Notes under the pieces: generated by a model
Databases searched by the model: none
The model's input: only the letters and a program-made list of their open reading frames with translations
What the model was told of the DNA's origin: nothing
Shown: in pieces, positions 36,092-44,821 of the stretch
Position numbering within the stretch: position 1 is the stretch's first letter
Layout: each line of letters starts with the position of its first letter
Translations under genes and position numbers: made by a program
From: Acidimicrobiaceae bacterium
GTDB taxonomy: Bacteria > Actinomycetota > Acidimicrobiia > Acidimicrobiales > RAAP-2
Assembly (NCBI GenBank): GCA_003133665.1
Contig: PKYK01000044.1
Coordinates: forward strand, 1-56,641
Direction of reading: 5' to 3'
Length of the DNA: 56,641 nt

Positions 36092-37114
36092 CTACTCAAT
36101 GAGAGCGCTGGAGATCAGTTCGGAGGTGATGCGCTGGAACTCGGGCAGTGTGCGCCACATAAATGCTTGGGTCGAGTCGTTCTCATCGGGAAAGATGCCG
36201 CCCGGCTGGCCGTCACGAGGAGCCACGTACTTCATCATGTGCTCGTAGCCGAAGGAGTCCTCGATGCCGTGAGTCACGGACCGGTGAGCAGTACCAGAGC
36301 GCGCGCCGTAGGGGTCGTACTGGGACCTCAGTTCCTCAACCTCGGCGGCGTCTCGAACCAGTGAGACGGTCGCCCAGAAGGTGGTGGCGGCTTTCGGAAC
36401 GTTCTCGCACGTTGGGCACTTCACCGCCTCGACGTTGATCTGACCACGGAAGCGAGCCGCCTGGGCCATGGTCTCAATGGCCGCGCAGTAGGCAATGTGC
36501 GCGTACGAGGGAAACAGCGTCGCCAACAGCTGGCCCTGGTGCCAGGACGTCAGAGCACGGGCCAGCGCGTCGTCCTCGTCAAGACGCTCCCACGCGGTGG
36601 TCAGCGTCGAAGGGAGTGAGCGCTCGATCAATCCAACATCACCGCCAGAACCAATCGGGCTCATAGGTGGCGCGGACCAGTCGTCGGGCACGGCAGCGGG
36701 AAAACGGGTGCGATCGGTGGCGGCGTTGCGCACCTGCCAGGGCTCACCATTGAAGACGAGGGCGAGTAGGGCGGCTGTCCGATAGAGCCAGGAGTTGGCC
36801 AGTCGTTCGTTGGCCTGTTGACCTCCAATAGCCCGAAGAGATTCATAGCGGTCCTCGGTTGCGATGAGATTGCCGGGCCAGTCGCCTTCGACGATGACCG
36901 GACGTGACTCGAAGCAGGCGACCCCAACGAGCGAGCGAGGCTCACTGCGAAGATACTCCGTGAACTGGCGGTCTCCCGGGCGGATGTGCACGGGCCCAAC
37001 GTGATAGTCGGTGTCGAGCGCGGCGTTGGGGTCGTGGGGCACCATGATCCAGCCCGCAGGATTGGTGTGGGGCGCGGGCCCGATGACGCCCCACCATTCG
37101 TAGTCTTTGATCAT
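36092..37114 (-). CDS. HEPN-domain-like protein (putative ribonuclease, possible defence gene)
   Basis: 340 residues, no signal peptide. The C-terminal third looks like an ApeA-type HEPN bundle: a helix with IAYCAAIETMAQAARF (about 207-222), then YDPYGARSGTAHRSV with R272-x4-H277, matching the Rx4-6H active-site motif of HEPN ribonucleases. A CPTC pair (233-236) could be half a zinc site. The N-terminal 190 residues match nothing I know. TACCCT lies six bases before the ATG, fitting a leaderless transcript. It sits between mobile-element genes and the Type I RM operon. Family assignment rests on motif and context only. Confidence 0.55.
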   Translation of the reverse strand: MIKDYEWWGVIGPAPHTNPAGWIMVPHDPNAALDTDYHVGPVHIRPGDRQFTEYLRSEPRSLVGVACFESRPVIVEGDWPGNLIATEDRYESLRAIGGQQANERLANSWLYRTAALLALVFNGEPWQVRNAATDRTRFPAAVPDDWSAPPMSPIGSGGDVGLIERSLPSTLTTAWERLDEDDALARALTSWHQGQLLATLFPSYAHIAYCAAIETMAQAARFRGQINVEAVKCPTCENVPKAATTFWATVSLVRDAAEVEELRSQYDPYGARSGTAHRSVTHGIEDSFGYEHMMKYVAPRDGQPGGIFPDENDSTQAFMWRTLPEFQRITSELISSALIE

Positions 37115-37162
37115 CCTCAGAGGGTAACCATGGGTGGTGACATGACCGGCAAGATTTCTTGA

Positions 37163-37429
37163 CTACGGCGCGTCCCCGTCAATATCTTCGCTTCCATCGA
37201 CACGTCGCAACTGAATCCGGTTAGAGAGCTGCGTGACCTTGGCCCGAAGGTGCTGGAGCTGCGCGAGCGACGGCTCCCAATCGAGATCGATGAAGGTGTG
37301 CACGATCTGATCAAAGGGCAGGCCCTTCTTGAGATCGCTCAACACGTAGCTTTCCACTGCGGCAGACTCGCTCACCAGGCCGGCGAAGGGAACAAAGAGA
37401 CCGGCCGGGCCGACGTAGGAAATCCTCAT
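37163..37429 (-). CDS. Small protein of unknown function
   Basis: 88 residues from ATG 37429 (MRISYVGPAGLFVPFAGLV). It seems soluble, with a mixed N-terminus and a helical, possibly coiled C-terminal half (PSLAQLQHLRAKVTQLSNRIQLRR) and an acidic end. No family recognised. It lies 48 bp upstream of the HEPN-like gene on the same strand and may be co-transcribed. No clear ribosome binding site; GTG 37435 is another possible start. Confidence 0.5.
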   Translation of the reverse strand: MRISYVGPAGLFVPFAGLVSESAAVESYVLSDLKKGLPFDQIVHTFIDLDWEPSLAQLQHLRAKVTQLSNRIQLRRVDGSEDIDGDAP

Positions 37430-37593
37430 GGCCACAGTCTGGCCGGCCGGTGTCTCAACGCGCCGGCCCGGGCGCGCCCGCGAGCCGGCCAAGCGAAACA
37501 ACAGCTAGGACTTGCCCTGAGGCGAAAGAACGGCAGTCTGCTGAGCCGGCACTCCTTTGACTGATTCCGCAAGGCACAGGTAGAACTAGGAGC

Positions 37594-37794
37594 ATGCCTG
37601 ATGCGCGTGACCCGCTACTTACGGTGAAGGACCTGCTAGAAGTTCTTTGCGTCTCCCGGGACACCTTTGACAAGTGGCGCTGCTCGGGCAGGGGACCGGT
37701 GGCGTACAAGTTGCCGAACGAGAAGTTGAGGTTCAAGTAGTCCGACGTCGAGGAGTGGCTGGATAGCCACGCCGAGCACCCTCTGCGACCCTGA
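37594..37794 (+). pseudogene. Second AlpA/excisionase-type HTH gene interrupted by an amber codon
   Basis: Reads MPDARDPLLTVKDLLEVLCV, SRDTFDKWRCSGRGPVAYKL, PNEKLRFK, then TAG (37738-37740), then in frame SDVEEWLDSHAEHPLRP and TGA. The HTH and wing are intact and well conserved; only the C-terminal helix is beyond the stop. The stop falls one codon later than in the copy at 35561. AGGAG lies just before the ATG. It may encode a functional shortened protein, a read-through product, or be a recent pseudogene. Confidence 0.6.
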
Positions 37795-37857
37795 CGGTGC
37801 GTACCCTGGGAACGTGGACTCCACCCGGCTGTCGTACCCTTCCCCTACGCTCGCACC

Positions 37858-38586
37858 ATGGACAACTCGGAGCAGGAGGGCGTGAGCGACACGATCGTCG
37901 TGCGCCCCACGCTGTGCTGGCCGCCCATCTTCTGGATGCCCGACTACTGGGCCGAGTCCGCCCGCGAATATCAGTGGGTGACCCCCGCCACACCGCTGGC
38001 AGATCGTCCGTACCTTGAGTTCGAGGTCTCCCTCGACGTGACACTGGGCGAGGTCCTCGTGGCCGCATGCCAGGCCTGGGGGATGGTCGAGGGCCCGCAC
38101 ATGAAGAAGACGGGAGCGAAACTCGCGGACGAGTTCTGCCGCTTCGGCTTCGTGCGGATTCCCGACGACGAGGGTGGCATCGACGAACAAGTCGGCTACA
38201 AGTGGCCGAGCACGATTCGTGTCGTGCGCGACGACGGGAGTGTCGAGAACGTGCCCGCGATGAGCGTGACGTTCCGAGAGCTGTTGGCATCGTCGAGTCT
38301 CGGCCTCGTTGAAGGTGACGTCACTCGGCCGTATGTGTACCCGGTACGCCCACAGGGCGTCACCTCGGTCATCAGCGACTTCTCCCACATCTCCCCCGAC
38401 GACGTGAAAGCGGTGTACGCCGGTATTGACCACCTAGCCCGCCGCGAGGCAAGCCGCATCCTTCACCGAGTGGGTGCCCCGGTCGAAATGGAAGTTCGCC
38501 AGATTGGTGAGACATCGATGGGCCCGGAGACCCATACCGACAAGGCGGGCGGGATTCGGGGTTGGTGGCGTGACCGACGCAGGTAG
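37858..38586 (+). CDS. Protein of unknown function
   Basis: 242 residues, soluble, with alternating beta/alpha character, Trp-rich near the start (LCWPPIFWMPDYWAESARE), and an Arg-rich end. No family recognised and no catalytic motif seen. TACGCT ends six bases before ATG 37858, the leaderless pattern seen at other genes in this window. It converges on the next gene with a seven-base gap. Confidence 0.65.
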   Translation: MDNSEQEGVSDTIVVRPTLCWPPIFWMPDYWAESAREYQWVTPATPLADRPYLEFEVSLDVTLGEVLVAACQAWGMVEGPHMKKTGAKLADEFCRFGFVRIPDDEGGIDEQVGYKWPSTIRVVRDDGSVENVPAMSVTFRELLASSSLGLVEGDVTRPYVYPVRPQGVTSVISDFSHISPDDVKAVYAGIDHLARREASRILHRVGAPVEMEVRQIGETSMGPETHTDKAGGIRGWWRDRRR

Positions 38587-38593
38587 CAGCCTC

Positions 38594-39163
38594 TCAGAAC
38601 CTCGGGGGAACGTTCAACGACCCGAGCACTTCTCCGTCCGGCGACGTCACGATCAGAATGACGGACTGATCCGGCTTTGCCACCGAGGTGACCCAGAGAT
38701 CACGGCCGTCGAAACCGATACCGGGGTCGCCGCCCGTGACGCACCAGGAACCCACGACGACACCTCCCTGGAGGTCCGAGCGGGGTTGGTAGGCGCCGAC
38801 CGCGAGTACGCCGGCCGTCGGTGGGTCACGGACCAGAAGTCCCCTCTTGGTTCCACCACCCGTGAGCTTCCTCGCCCACCGGAGCGCTCGCTCGCCGAGG
38901 TCGATCAGCCCGTCCATGTTGGCGAGCATAGAGACCGCAAGTACCACATCGACGCCCCAGTTTGACGCGCCCTTTCCCACGGTGCCTCGCAACACCTTCA
39001 CGGAGGAGCCGGGAATCATGGCGAGCACTTCCTCAGTGTCGATCTGAACAACGTCGCCGAACGTCGCCTCGCTCAGCAGCGAGTTGCGCAATTCGTCCTG
39101 GGTGAGTGAGAAGTTCAGATGGATATCCACAACCCGATCGTAGGGTCGCGATCTGCCCGACAC
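38594..39163 (-). CDS. Protein of unknown function
   Basis: Up to 189 residues; the start may be internal (VDIHLNFSLTQDELRNSLL). The first half is alpha/beta with a possible amphipathic helix (IDLGERALRWARKL); the second half is beta-rich with repeated Gly-Val strands. No family recognised. It lies just beyond the long hairpin that follows hsdR and on the same strand, so read-through from the RM operon is possible. Confidence 0.55.
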   Translation of the reverse strand: MSGRSRPYDRVVDIHLNFSLTQDELRNSLLSEATFGDVVQIDTEEVLAMIPGSSVKVLRGTVGKGASNWGVDVVLAVSMLANMDGLIDLGERALRWARKLTGGGTKRGLLVRDPPTAGVLAVGAYQPRSDLQGGVVVGSWCVTGGDPGIGFDGRDLWVTSVAKPDQSVILIVTSPDGEVLGSLNVPPRF

Positions 39164-39192
39164 CGCGCCTCCTCGCAGACTGGTGGACCAGC

Positions 39193-39239
39193 GGCTGGCT
39201 CGTAAGTCCCCACGAGACGCCGGGACTTACGAGCCAGCC
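39193..39239. terminator. Perfect 18-bp hairpin directly after hsdR
   Basis: GGCTGGCTCGTAAGTCCC (39193-39210) is repeated in exact inverse at 39222-39239 with an 11-base loop; it begins one base after the hsdR stop. No T-run follows on the hsdR strand; TTTAG follows on the other. It may end hsdR transcription or protect the 3' end. Confidence 0.65.
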
Positions 39240-39240
39240 T

Positions 39241-42159
39241 TTAGTAGTACTGGCGGATGTACTCGTAGGCGCGCTGGAACAATTCGGGGTCGCGCATCTT
39301 GTAGCGCACGTAGAGCGTCCGGCGCAGGGCTTGTTGAACTTCGCGATCCCCAGCCGTCGTTTCCTGCCAGCCCTCGAAGCGGACTGCGCGAACGACTTCG
39401 TCAATGTCGGACACGATGCGTTCTACCATCACCGGCGTCTCGGCATCCTTGACCGACTCGAACAGTTCGGTGAGCGCAGCCTTGCCCTTCTCCTCACGAG
39501 GCGCCTCCGCTACGGCCTTCTCGGCCGCTACGGTGTCGCGCGCCAACTCGAGAAGTTCGCGCAGGAAGTCCAGGCTGGCCTGCTGGCCGTGCTCGTACTT
39601 TTCCTTCAGCTTCTGAAGACGTTCGCCAAGCGCCTTGAAGACAGGGTCGTCACTGTGGCGAGCGATGCGGGCGGAGATCACGCGAATCGCGCCTTGGGGG
39701 TCGCCCTTGCCAGCGGCGAGGTCTTCGAGCATCTGCGCATCCATCACAACGGTCGCCAGGTCGTCGCGAGGCACCTCGACCTTGACGTTCTGATTGATGA
39801 GCTCGAGGGTCTTGGCCCCCAGGGCGTGCCAGACGAGCTTGCCCGTATGGTCGGCAGGGCGCACCGACTCGTACACGTCGGTCAGCCAGCGGTAGTCCTG
39901 TTCGTAGGCGGACAGCACCGGGTCGGGGCTGACGGCCTCCCATAGTTGGGCAAGCCGGCTATATGTCCGGGCGAAGCCGTCGCGGGTTTCGTCGTCGGGC
40001 AGCCTCTCTTGTGCGGCCTGAAGTCCCTCCCAGCCGCCGACCGTGCGATCCACGCCAGGAAAGAACGAGAGGACTTCAGCCACCGCGGCGGGCAGCTCGT
40101 TGCGCAACTCGGCCAGGTTGGTGATCACCGTGTTCACCGTCTTGTCATCGAACAGGAAGGATTGGGCGACGTCGTCGAAGATGCCCAGGTAGTCCACGAC
40201 CAGCCCGTGCGTCTTCTCGGCCTTGGTGATGGGGTTGGTGTAGCGACGATTGGTGCGGCAGATCGCTTGAAGCAACGTGTGTTCGCGCAGTGGCTTGTCC
40301 AGGTACTGGGCTTGGAGGATGGGGGCGTCGAAGCCAGTGAGCAGCTTCGCGGTGACGATCAGCAGCTGGAGCGGGTCGGCGGGGTCGCGGAACCTTTCGA
40401 GGACACGTTTCTCGGCGTCGCGGTCCCGCCCCCACTGATCGCGCCAGTCCTGAGGGTCGCGGGCATCCATCGACATGACGATGGTGGAGGCTTCGGGCGG
40501 CAAGAGCTCGTCGAGCTCCGCCTTCATCATCACGCAGGCCTCCTTGTCATAGACGACGATTTGACCCTTCAAGCCATTGGGGGCGATGTGGTTGGTGAAG
40601 TGGTCCACGATGTCGGCAGCAACCTTCGCCACCCGGTCGGACGCCTTCAAGAGGTGCGAGGTGTGGGCAGCCTTGGCCGACAACAGGGCGCGCTCCTTGT
40701 CAGTCAAGTCCTCAGCCAGGTCAGCGAACCCGGCGTCGATGGCGGCACGGTCCAGTCGCAGCTCGACCAGGCGCGGCTCAAAGTGAAGGGGCAGCGTCGC
40801 TCCGTCACGGATGGAGTCGCTGAAGGAGTACTTCGACATGTACCCGCCGGGGTCATCAACCGAGCCGAAGGCGTAGAAGGTGTTCCGGTCACGCTTATTG
40901 ATGGGCGTGCCAGTCAAGCCGAACAAGAAGGCGTTGGGAAGGGCCTCGCGCATGCGCCGCCCGAAGTCGCCTTCCTGTGTGCGGTGGGCCTCATCGACCA
41001 TCGCCACGATGTTGTCGCGCGCGTCCAGCACGCCGTTGGCCTCAGCGAACTTGTGAATCGTCGTGATGATGATCTTGCGCGTGCCGGCCTCGAGCAGCGC
41101 GTGTAGTTCTTCGCGGCTGTCGGTGGAGACCACGTTTGGCACATCAGAGGCGCTGAAGGTGTCACTGATCTGAGTATCGAGATCGAGACGATCGACCACG
41201 ATGAGCACGGTCGGGGCGGCGAGGTCTTCATCGACACGCAACTTCTTCGCGGTGAAGACCATGAGCAGTGATTTGCCGGAGCCCTGGAAGTGCCAGATCA
41301 AGCCCTTCTTTACCAGGCCCTCCTTCACCCGCGCGACGATGGCGTTGGCGGCCAAGTACTGCTGGTACCGGGCGGCGAGCTTGATCTTGCGGTGCTTGGA
41401 GTCGGTGGCGAAAACGGTGAAGAAGCGAGCGAAGTCACTCACGGCCTCGGGCGTGAGCAGGCCAGCGACAGCCTCCTTGACCGCCTGGACACCCACGGGG
41501 TGAAACCCTGGGCGGTCCTCGCGCCACGGTCCCCACTGGTCCAGTGGGGTTCCGACGGTCGCGTAGTGAAACTCCTTACCCTCGGTGGCGAAGGAGAGCA
41601 CGGTAGGGACGAAGAACGACGGGATGTTCTTCTCGTAGTCGTCGTGGAGCTGGGAGGCGGCATCAACCCAGGTGTAGGCCGGGCGGACCGGGGACTTCGC
41701 TTCGCCCACGACCAACGGAATGCCATTGACCCAGAAAACGAGGTCGAATCGGCGACTGATCTGCCCTCGGGTGAACGTGACCTCGGTGGACACGACGAGG
41801 CGGTCAGTATGCGGGTTCTCGAAATCGAGCATCTTGATCGTGACGTGCTCACCATCAATGCCGAAGGGCATCGACTTCTCGCCGGTGAGCCAGGCGGCGA
41901 ATTCCTCGTTGGCCGCGATGATGGAGCCGTCGCGCGCAGAGAGGATCACGGCGCGAAGCCGGTGGATGACCTCCTCAGCCCGGTCGGGCTGCTCGGCGAT
42001 GGCGGGATTGAGCCTGACGAGTGCGTCGCGTAACTCAGACTCGATGAGAACCTCAGTGTTGTCGCGAGCCAGGTCCACCCCAGGAATGAACGTCCAGCCA
42101 CCGAGCACAGCCTGGTCGCGTACCAGATCTCGCACGGAGTTGGCTTCGTTGAAGTTCAT
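39241..42159 (-). CDS. hsdR: Type I restriction enzyme, motor/nuclease subunit HsdR
   Basis: 972 residues. The N-terminal nuclease has D139 and E153-A-K155 (FDLVFWVNGIPLVVGEAKSP), a PD-(D/E)xK site. Then come two RecA-like motor domains: Walker A FQGSGKSLL at about 291-299, DEAH at 389-392, and FGLTGTPINKRDRN. A helical C-terminus binds the methylase core. The complex cuts unmodified DNA far from its site after ATP-driven translocation. ATG overlaps the hsdS stop (ATGA). Length is normal for HsdR. Confidence 0.95.
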   Translation of the reverse strand: MNFNEANSVRDLVRDQAVLGGWTFIPGVDLARDNTEVLIESELRDALVRLNPAIAEQPDRAEEVIHRLRAVILSARDGSIIAANEEFAAWLTGEKSMPFGIDGEHVTIKMLDFENPHTDRLVVSTEVTFTRGQISRRFDLVFWVNGIPLVVGEAKSPVRPAYTWVDAASQLHDDYEKNIPSFFVPTVLSFATEGKEFHYATVGTPLDQWGPWREDRPGFHPVGVQAVKEAVAGLLTPEAVSDFARFFTVFATDSKHRKIKLAARYQQYLAANAIVARVKEGLVKKGLIWHFQGSGKSLLMVFTAKKLRVDEDLAAPTVLIVVDRLDLDTQISDTFSASDVPNVVSTDSREELHALLEAGTRKIIITTIHKFAEANGVLDARDNIVAMVDEAHRTQEGDFGRRMREALPNAFLFGLTGTPINKRDRNTFYAFGSVDDPGGYMSKYSFSDSIRDGATLPLHFEPRLVELRLDRAAIDAGFADLAEDLTDKERALLSAKAAHTSHLLKASDRVAKVAADIVDHFTNHIAPNGLKGQIVVYDKEACVMMKAELDELLPPEASTIVMSMDARDPQDWRDQWGRDRDAEKRVLERFRDPADPLQLLIVTAKLLTGFDAPILQAQYLDKPLREHTLLQAICRTNRRYTNPITKAEKTHGLVVDYLGIFDDVAQSFLFDDKTVNTVITNLAELRNELPAAVAEVLSFFPGVDRTVGGWEGLQAAQERLPDDETRDGFARTYSRLAQLWEAVSPDPVLSAYEQDYRWLTDVYESVRPADHTGKLVWHALGAKTLELINQNVKVEVPRDDLATVVMDAQMLEDLAAGKGDPQGAIRVISARIARHSDDPVFKALGERLQKLKEKYEHGQQASLDFLRELLELARDTVAAEKAVAEAPREEKGKAALTELFESVKDAETPVMVERIVSDIDEVVRAVRFEGWQETTAGDREVQQALRRTLYVRYKMRDPELFQRAYEYIRQYY

Positions 42160-43316
42160 TGTTCTTCTTGCCCGATTAGACGCTCGAGAAGTGCCCGCAT
42201 CAGACTTGTCGTGTGTCTTAGCTCGGACTCCACATTGATTCGCGCATTGTCGATGAAACGATACCTTGCCACTATGACTTCCTGTTCACCTAGGGCTACA
42301 TCCGGAAACGGTTCCGACAGAACAAGCGCCTTGTTGAGGTTCTTTTGCGCACCACCCGCCGACTTTTCGCGCAACGGCGTACTTCGCGATGACATCCACA
42401 AGTACAGGAACTCTTGATCACACAGTGACTCATTCGCTACGAGTGCTAAGACTGCCTGGTTCGTCGCCATTGGCGTGGAGATACGGCCCACGCTGCCCCG
42501 CGTCTTGCCATCACCGTACATGGCTACACACGTTGCTCCTTCAGGCACCAAGTGCGCGGACGAGTTCTCCAATCCAAGGACGGTGATCTTCTCGGCGGAA
42601 GTCGAAATCGACGGCCCGATGACCTCGCCTGACTTCAGCCAAGGAATGTCACCTCCGTAGTAGTCCTTGCGAGCGCGCAAGGGGGTCGCTCCGGCACGTG
42701 CCAGTTTCACGACGTCCCTCACTTTGCGTCCGCCGGGCTGAAGCGAAGACAAAAGAGCTATTGATGTCGTCTCAATGGATTTCGATAGTTCGCGGATTGC
42801 CGATCGGTGACGTTCTGCCGCCCAAAGCAATGGCGCCATCCGCTTCTGCTCCTCGATAGGAGGAAGGTCGAACTCGTACTTAGCGATGTCAGGCCAGTTC
42901 ACGTACGGGTTCACCGAACCTTTTGACTCAGCGATGGAGTGTGCGTGAAACGCTTCCGTGCTCATTACGAAGGGTAGAAGTTCCGGAAGTAGCACTTCAT
43001 CATCTCGCGTCTCGAGGACGAAAGTAGTGTTTGCGCAGACTCCGTCGAAATCAGCGAATGCGACTTTGCGAAGGTACGTTCGACGTGAGCCGTACAGTAC
43101 TTGACCCGCCTTGAATAGGGCGTGAAAGGCGGGGCCCAGGTATCCGTCGCCAATCTCTCCCCACCGGGAGATCCTAAGTTCGTCCGTGTCCATGTGCTCC
43201 CCAGCGACGTACCTAGACACGCTTCCGTCTCCTGGATTGACCTTCGTCTTCACTTTGCGCACAACGTCACCAAGTTTCACTTTCGTCCATCGGCTTCGAT
43301 CAAGGCCGGGCGTCAT
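42156..43316 (-). CDS. hsdS: Type I restriction enzyme specificity subunit HsdS
   Basis: 386 residues in the classic layout: TRD1 (about 10-160, starting WTKVKLGDVVRKVKT), central conserved helices (PPIEEQKRMAPLLWAAERHR), TRD2 (about 205-345, with GATPLRARKDYYGGDIPWLKSGEV), and a second conserved helix at the end. The two TRDs each read one half of a bipartite DNA site. Its ATG overlaps the second hsdM stop (ATGA). Only one hsdS serves the two hsdM genes. Confidence 0.94.
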   Translation of the reverse strand: MTPGLDRSRWTKVKLGDVVRKVKTKVNPGDGSVSRYVAGEHMDTDELRISRWGEIGDGYLGPAFHALFKAGQVLYGSRRTYLRKVAFADFDGVCANTTFVLETRDDEVLLPELLPFVMSTEAFHAHSIAESKGSVNPYVNWPDIAKYEFDLPPIEEQKRMAPLLWAAERHRSAIRELSKSIETTSIALLSSLQPGGRKVRDVVKLARAGATPLRARKDYYGGDIPWLKSGEVIGPSISTSAEKITVLGLENSSAHLVPEGATCVAMYGDGKTRGSVGRISTPMATNQAVLALVANESLCDQEFLYLWMSSRSTPLREKSAGGAQKNLNKALVLSEPFPDVALGEQEVIVARYRFIDNARINVESELRHTTSLMRALLERLIGQEEQ

Positions 43317-44821
43317 GACTCGTCCCTCACTCCCAAGAGATCAAGAACCGCTGCGACGGCAGAGTCAGACTCCGTCGCAGCCTCTCGCCAAGCATTGACC
43401 GTCATGCTCAGGGCCATTGCGGAGCTCCCCGTGCTGCCGTTTCGGATGGTCACGTAGAGTGGAATCGCGAGTGAATAGGAGTTCTTCGCTATCTCGTCAA
43501 TCGAGGCTACTGCCGCTAGTCCCGGCTCATCGGTGTAGGCCTGATACGAAGCGAGAATGACGTCCTGGTGTTGCTGGCGCAGGAAAGACTGAGCGCGCTC
43601 GCGGGCCACGATGTCCACCGCATTGATGAAGAGGACCTTCCCCAACTGCTGCGCAGGACGAGTCGCGCGCAACACCATGACCACGGCCTCCATTGGGGAG
43701 TTGTAGAAGAGGCCCGCCCCAAGACCGATGACCGCCTCGAGCAGGCCCGACTTCACCAGACCCTCTCGCAGCATGGCCTCCTCTTGGCGAAAGAGGACCC
43801 CGTGCGGAAAGAGGATCGCGGCGCGTCCAGTCTTTGGATCGAGGCTCGCAGCGATGTGCTGAAAGAACGCGTAATCCGCGCGACCTTGTGGAGGCACACC
43901 CCATAGGTTTCGCCCGTACCGGTCAGCGGCAAATCCGGCACGATCCCAGTTCTTGATCGAGTACGGCGGATTGGCAAGCACGACGTCAAACTTGCGCAGG
44001 TGACCGTGCTCGTCCATGAAGTCCGGATCGGTGAGGGTGTCGCCGTGGGCAATGTGTCCGTCTTCAATTCCGTGAAGAAAAAGGTTCATCTTGGCAATGG
44101 ATGCCGTGGTGAAGTTGCGCTCTTGGCCGAAGAGCCGCAAGGCTCGATGCTCCTTGCCCTGGGTGCGAAGTTCGGCCGCACACGAGATCAACATGCCGCC
44201 GGTGCCGCATGTCGGGTCATAGACGCTCTCACCCGGCTCCGGAGCGAGCATCCGGGCCATCAGATGGACAAGCGTGCGATTGGTGTAGAACTCCTGGGCG
44301 GTGTGGCCGGAGTCGTCTGCGAAGCGCTTGATGAGGTATTCGTAGCCGTTGCCGAGCTCGTCCTCGGGAAGGTTGGCGATGGAGAGGGTCTTGGTGGAGA
44401 AATGCTCGACGAGGCCTATCAGGGTGGCGTCAGACAACAGCCCCTTGTTCGTCCAATCGGCATCACCGAAGACGCCGTCAAGCGCGTCAGGGTTCGCCGA
44501 TTCGATCTGGCGCATGGCGCTTCGGAGCTTGGCGCCGACATTCTTCGTCGTGGCTCGCACGTCGTTCCAGTGACAGCCGTCCGGAATGACGACGCGGTGG
44601 TTCTCCGGCAGAGACGCCAGATTCTCGTCTCCCTCGTACGCGTCGAGGGCGGCGCTCCGCTCCTCGTCCCACACGTCGCTGATGCGCTTCATGAACACAA
44701 GAGGGAAGATGTAGCCCTTGTAGTCACCAGCGTCGATCAGACCACGAAGTAGCACTGCCGCGCCCCAGAGGTAGGACTCCAGTTCACTTTGCGAGATTCG
44801 AGATGACTTCTTCGAGGTCAC
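43313..44821 (-). CDS. hsdM: Type I methyltransferase subunit HsdM (second of two)
   Basis: 502 residues from GTG 44821, which overlaps the upstream TGA (GTGA). The N-terminal HsdM helical domain (ISQSELESYLWGAAVLLRGL) is followed by an N6-adenine methylase fold: motif I DPTCGTGGML at about 202-211 and motif IV NPPY at about 284-287. It differs clearly from the first HsdM (EFYTNRTLVHLM here against EYYTPRTIVKLL there). It binds S-adenosylmethionine and modifies adenine in the HsdS site. Confidence 0.93.
   Translation of the reverse strand: MTSKKSSRISQSELESYLWGAAVLLRGLIDAGDYKGYIFPLVFMKRISDVWDEERSAALDAYEGDENLASLPENHRVVIPDGCHWNDVRATTKNVGAKLRSAMRQIESANPDALDGVFGDADWTNKGLLSDATLIGLVEHFSTKTLSIANLPEDELGNGYEYLIKRFADDSGHTAQEFYTNRTLVHLMARMLAPEPGESVYDPTCGTGGMLISCAAELRTQGKEHRALRLFGQERNFTTASIAKMNLFLHGIEDGHIAHGDTLTDPDFMDEHGHLRKFDVVLANPPYSIKNWDRAGFAADRYGRNLWGVPPQGRADYAFFQHIAASLDPKTGRAAILFPHGVLFRQEEAMLREGLVKSGLLEAVIGLGAGLFYNSPMEAVVMVLRATRPAQQLGKVLFINAVDIVARERAQSFLRQQHQDVILASYQAYTDEPGLAAVASIDEIAKNSYSLAIPLYVTIRNGSTGSSAMALSMTVNAWREAATESDSAVAAVLDLLGVRDES

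Noticed and set aside
35702..37740. Amber codons as pyrrolysine sites
   Set aside because: No pyl genes or tRNA-Pyl seen, and the proteins are small HTH factors, not methylamine methyltransferases.
39946..41106. 386-codon plus-strand frame opposite hsdR
   Set aside because: Shadow of hsdR: no ribosome binding site or family motif, while the hsdR strand has complete helicase and nuclease motifs.
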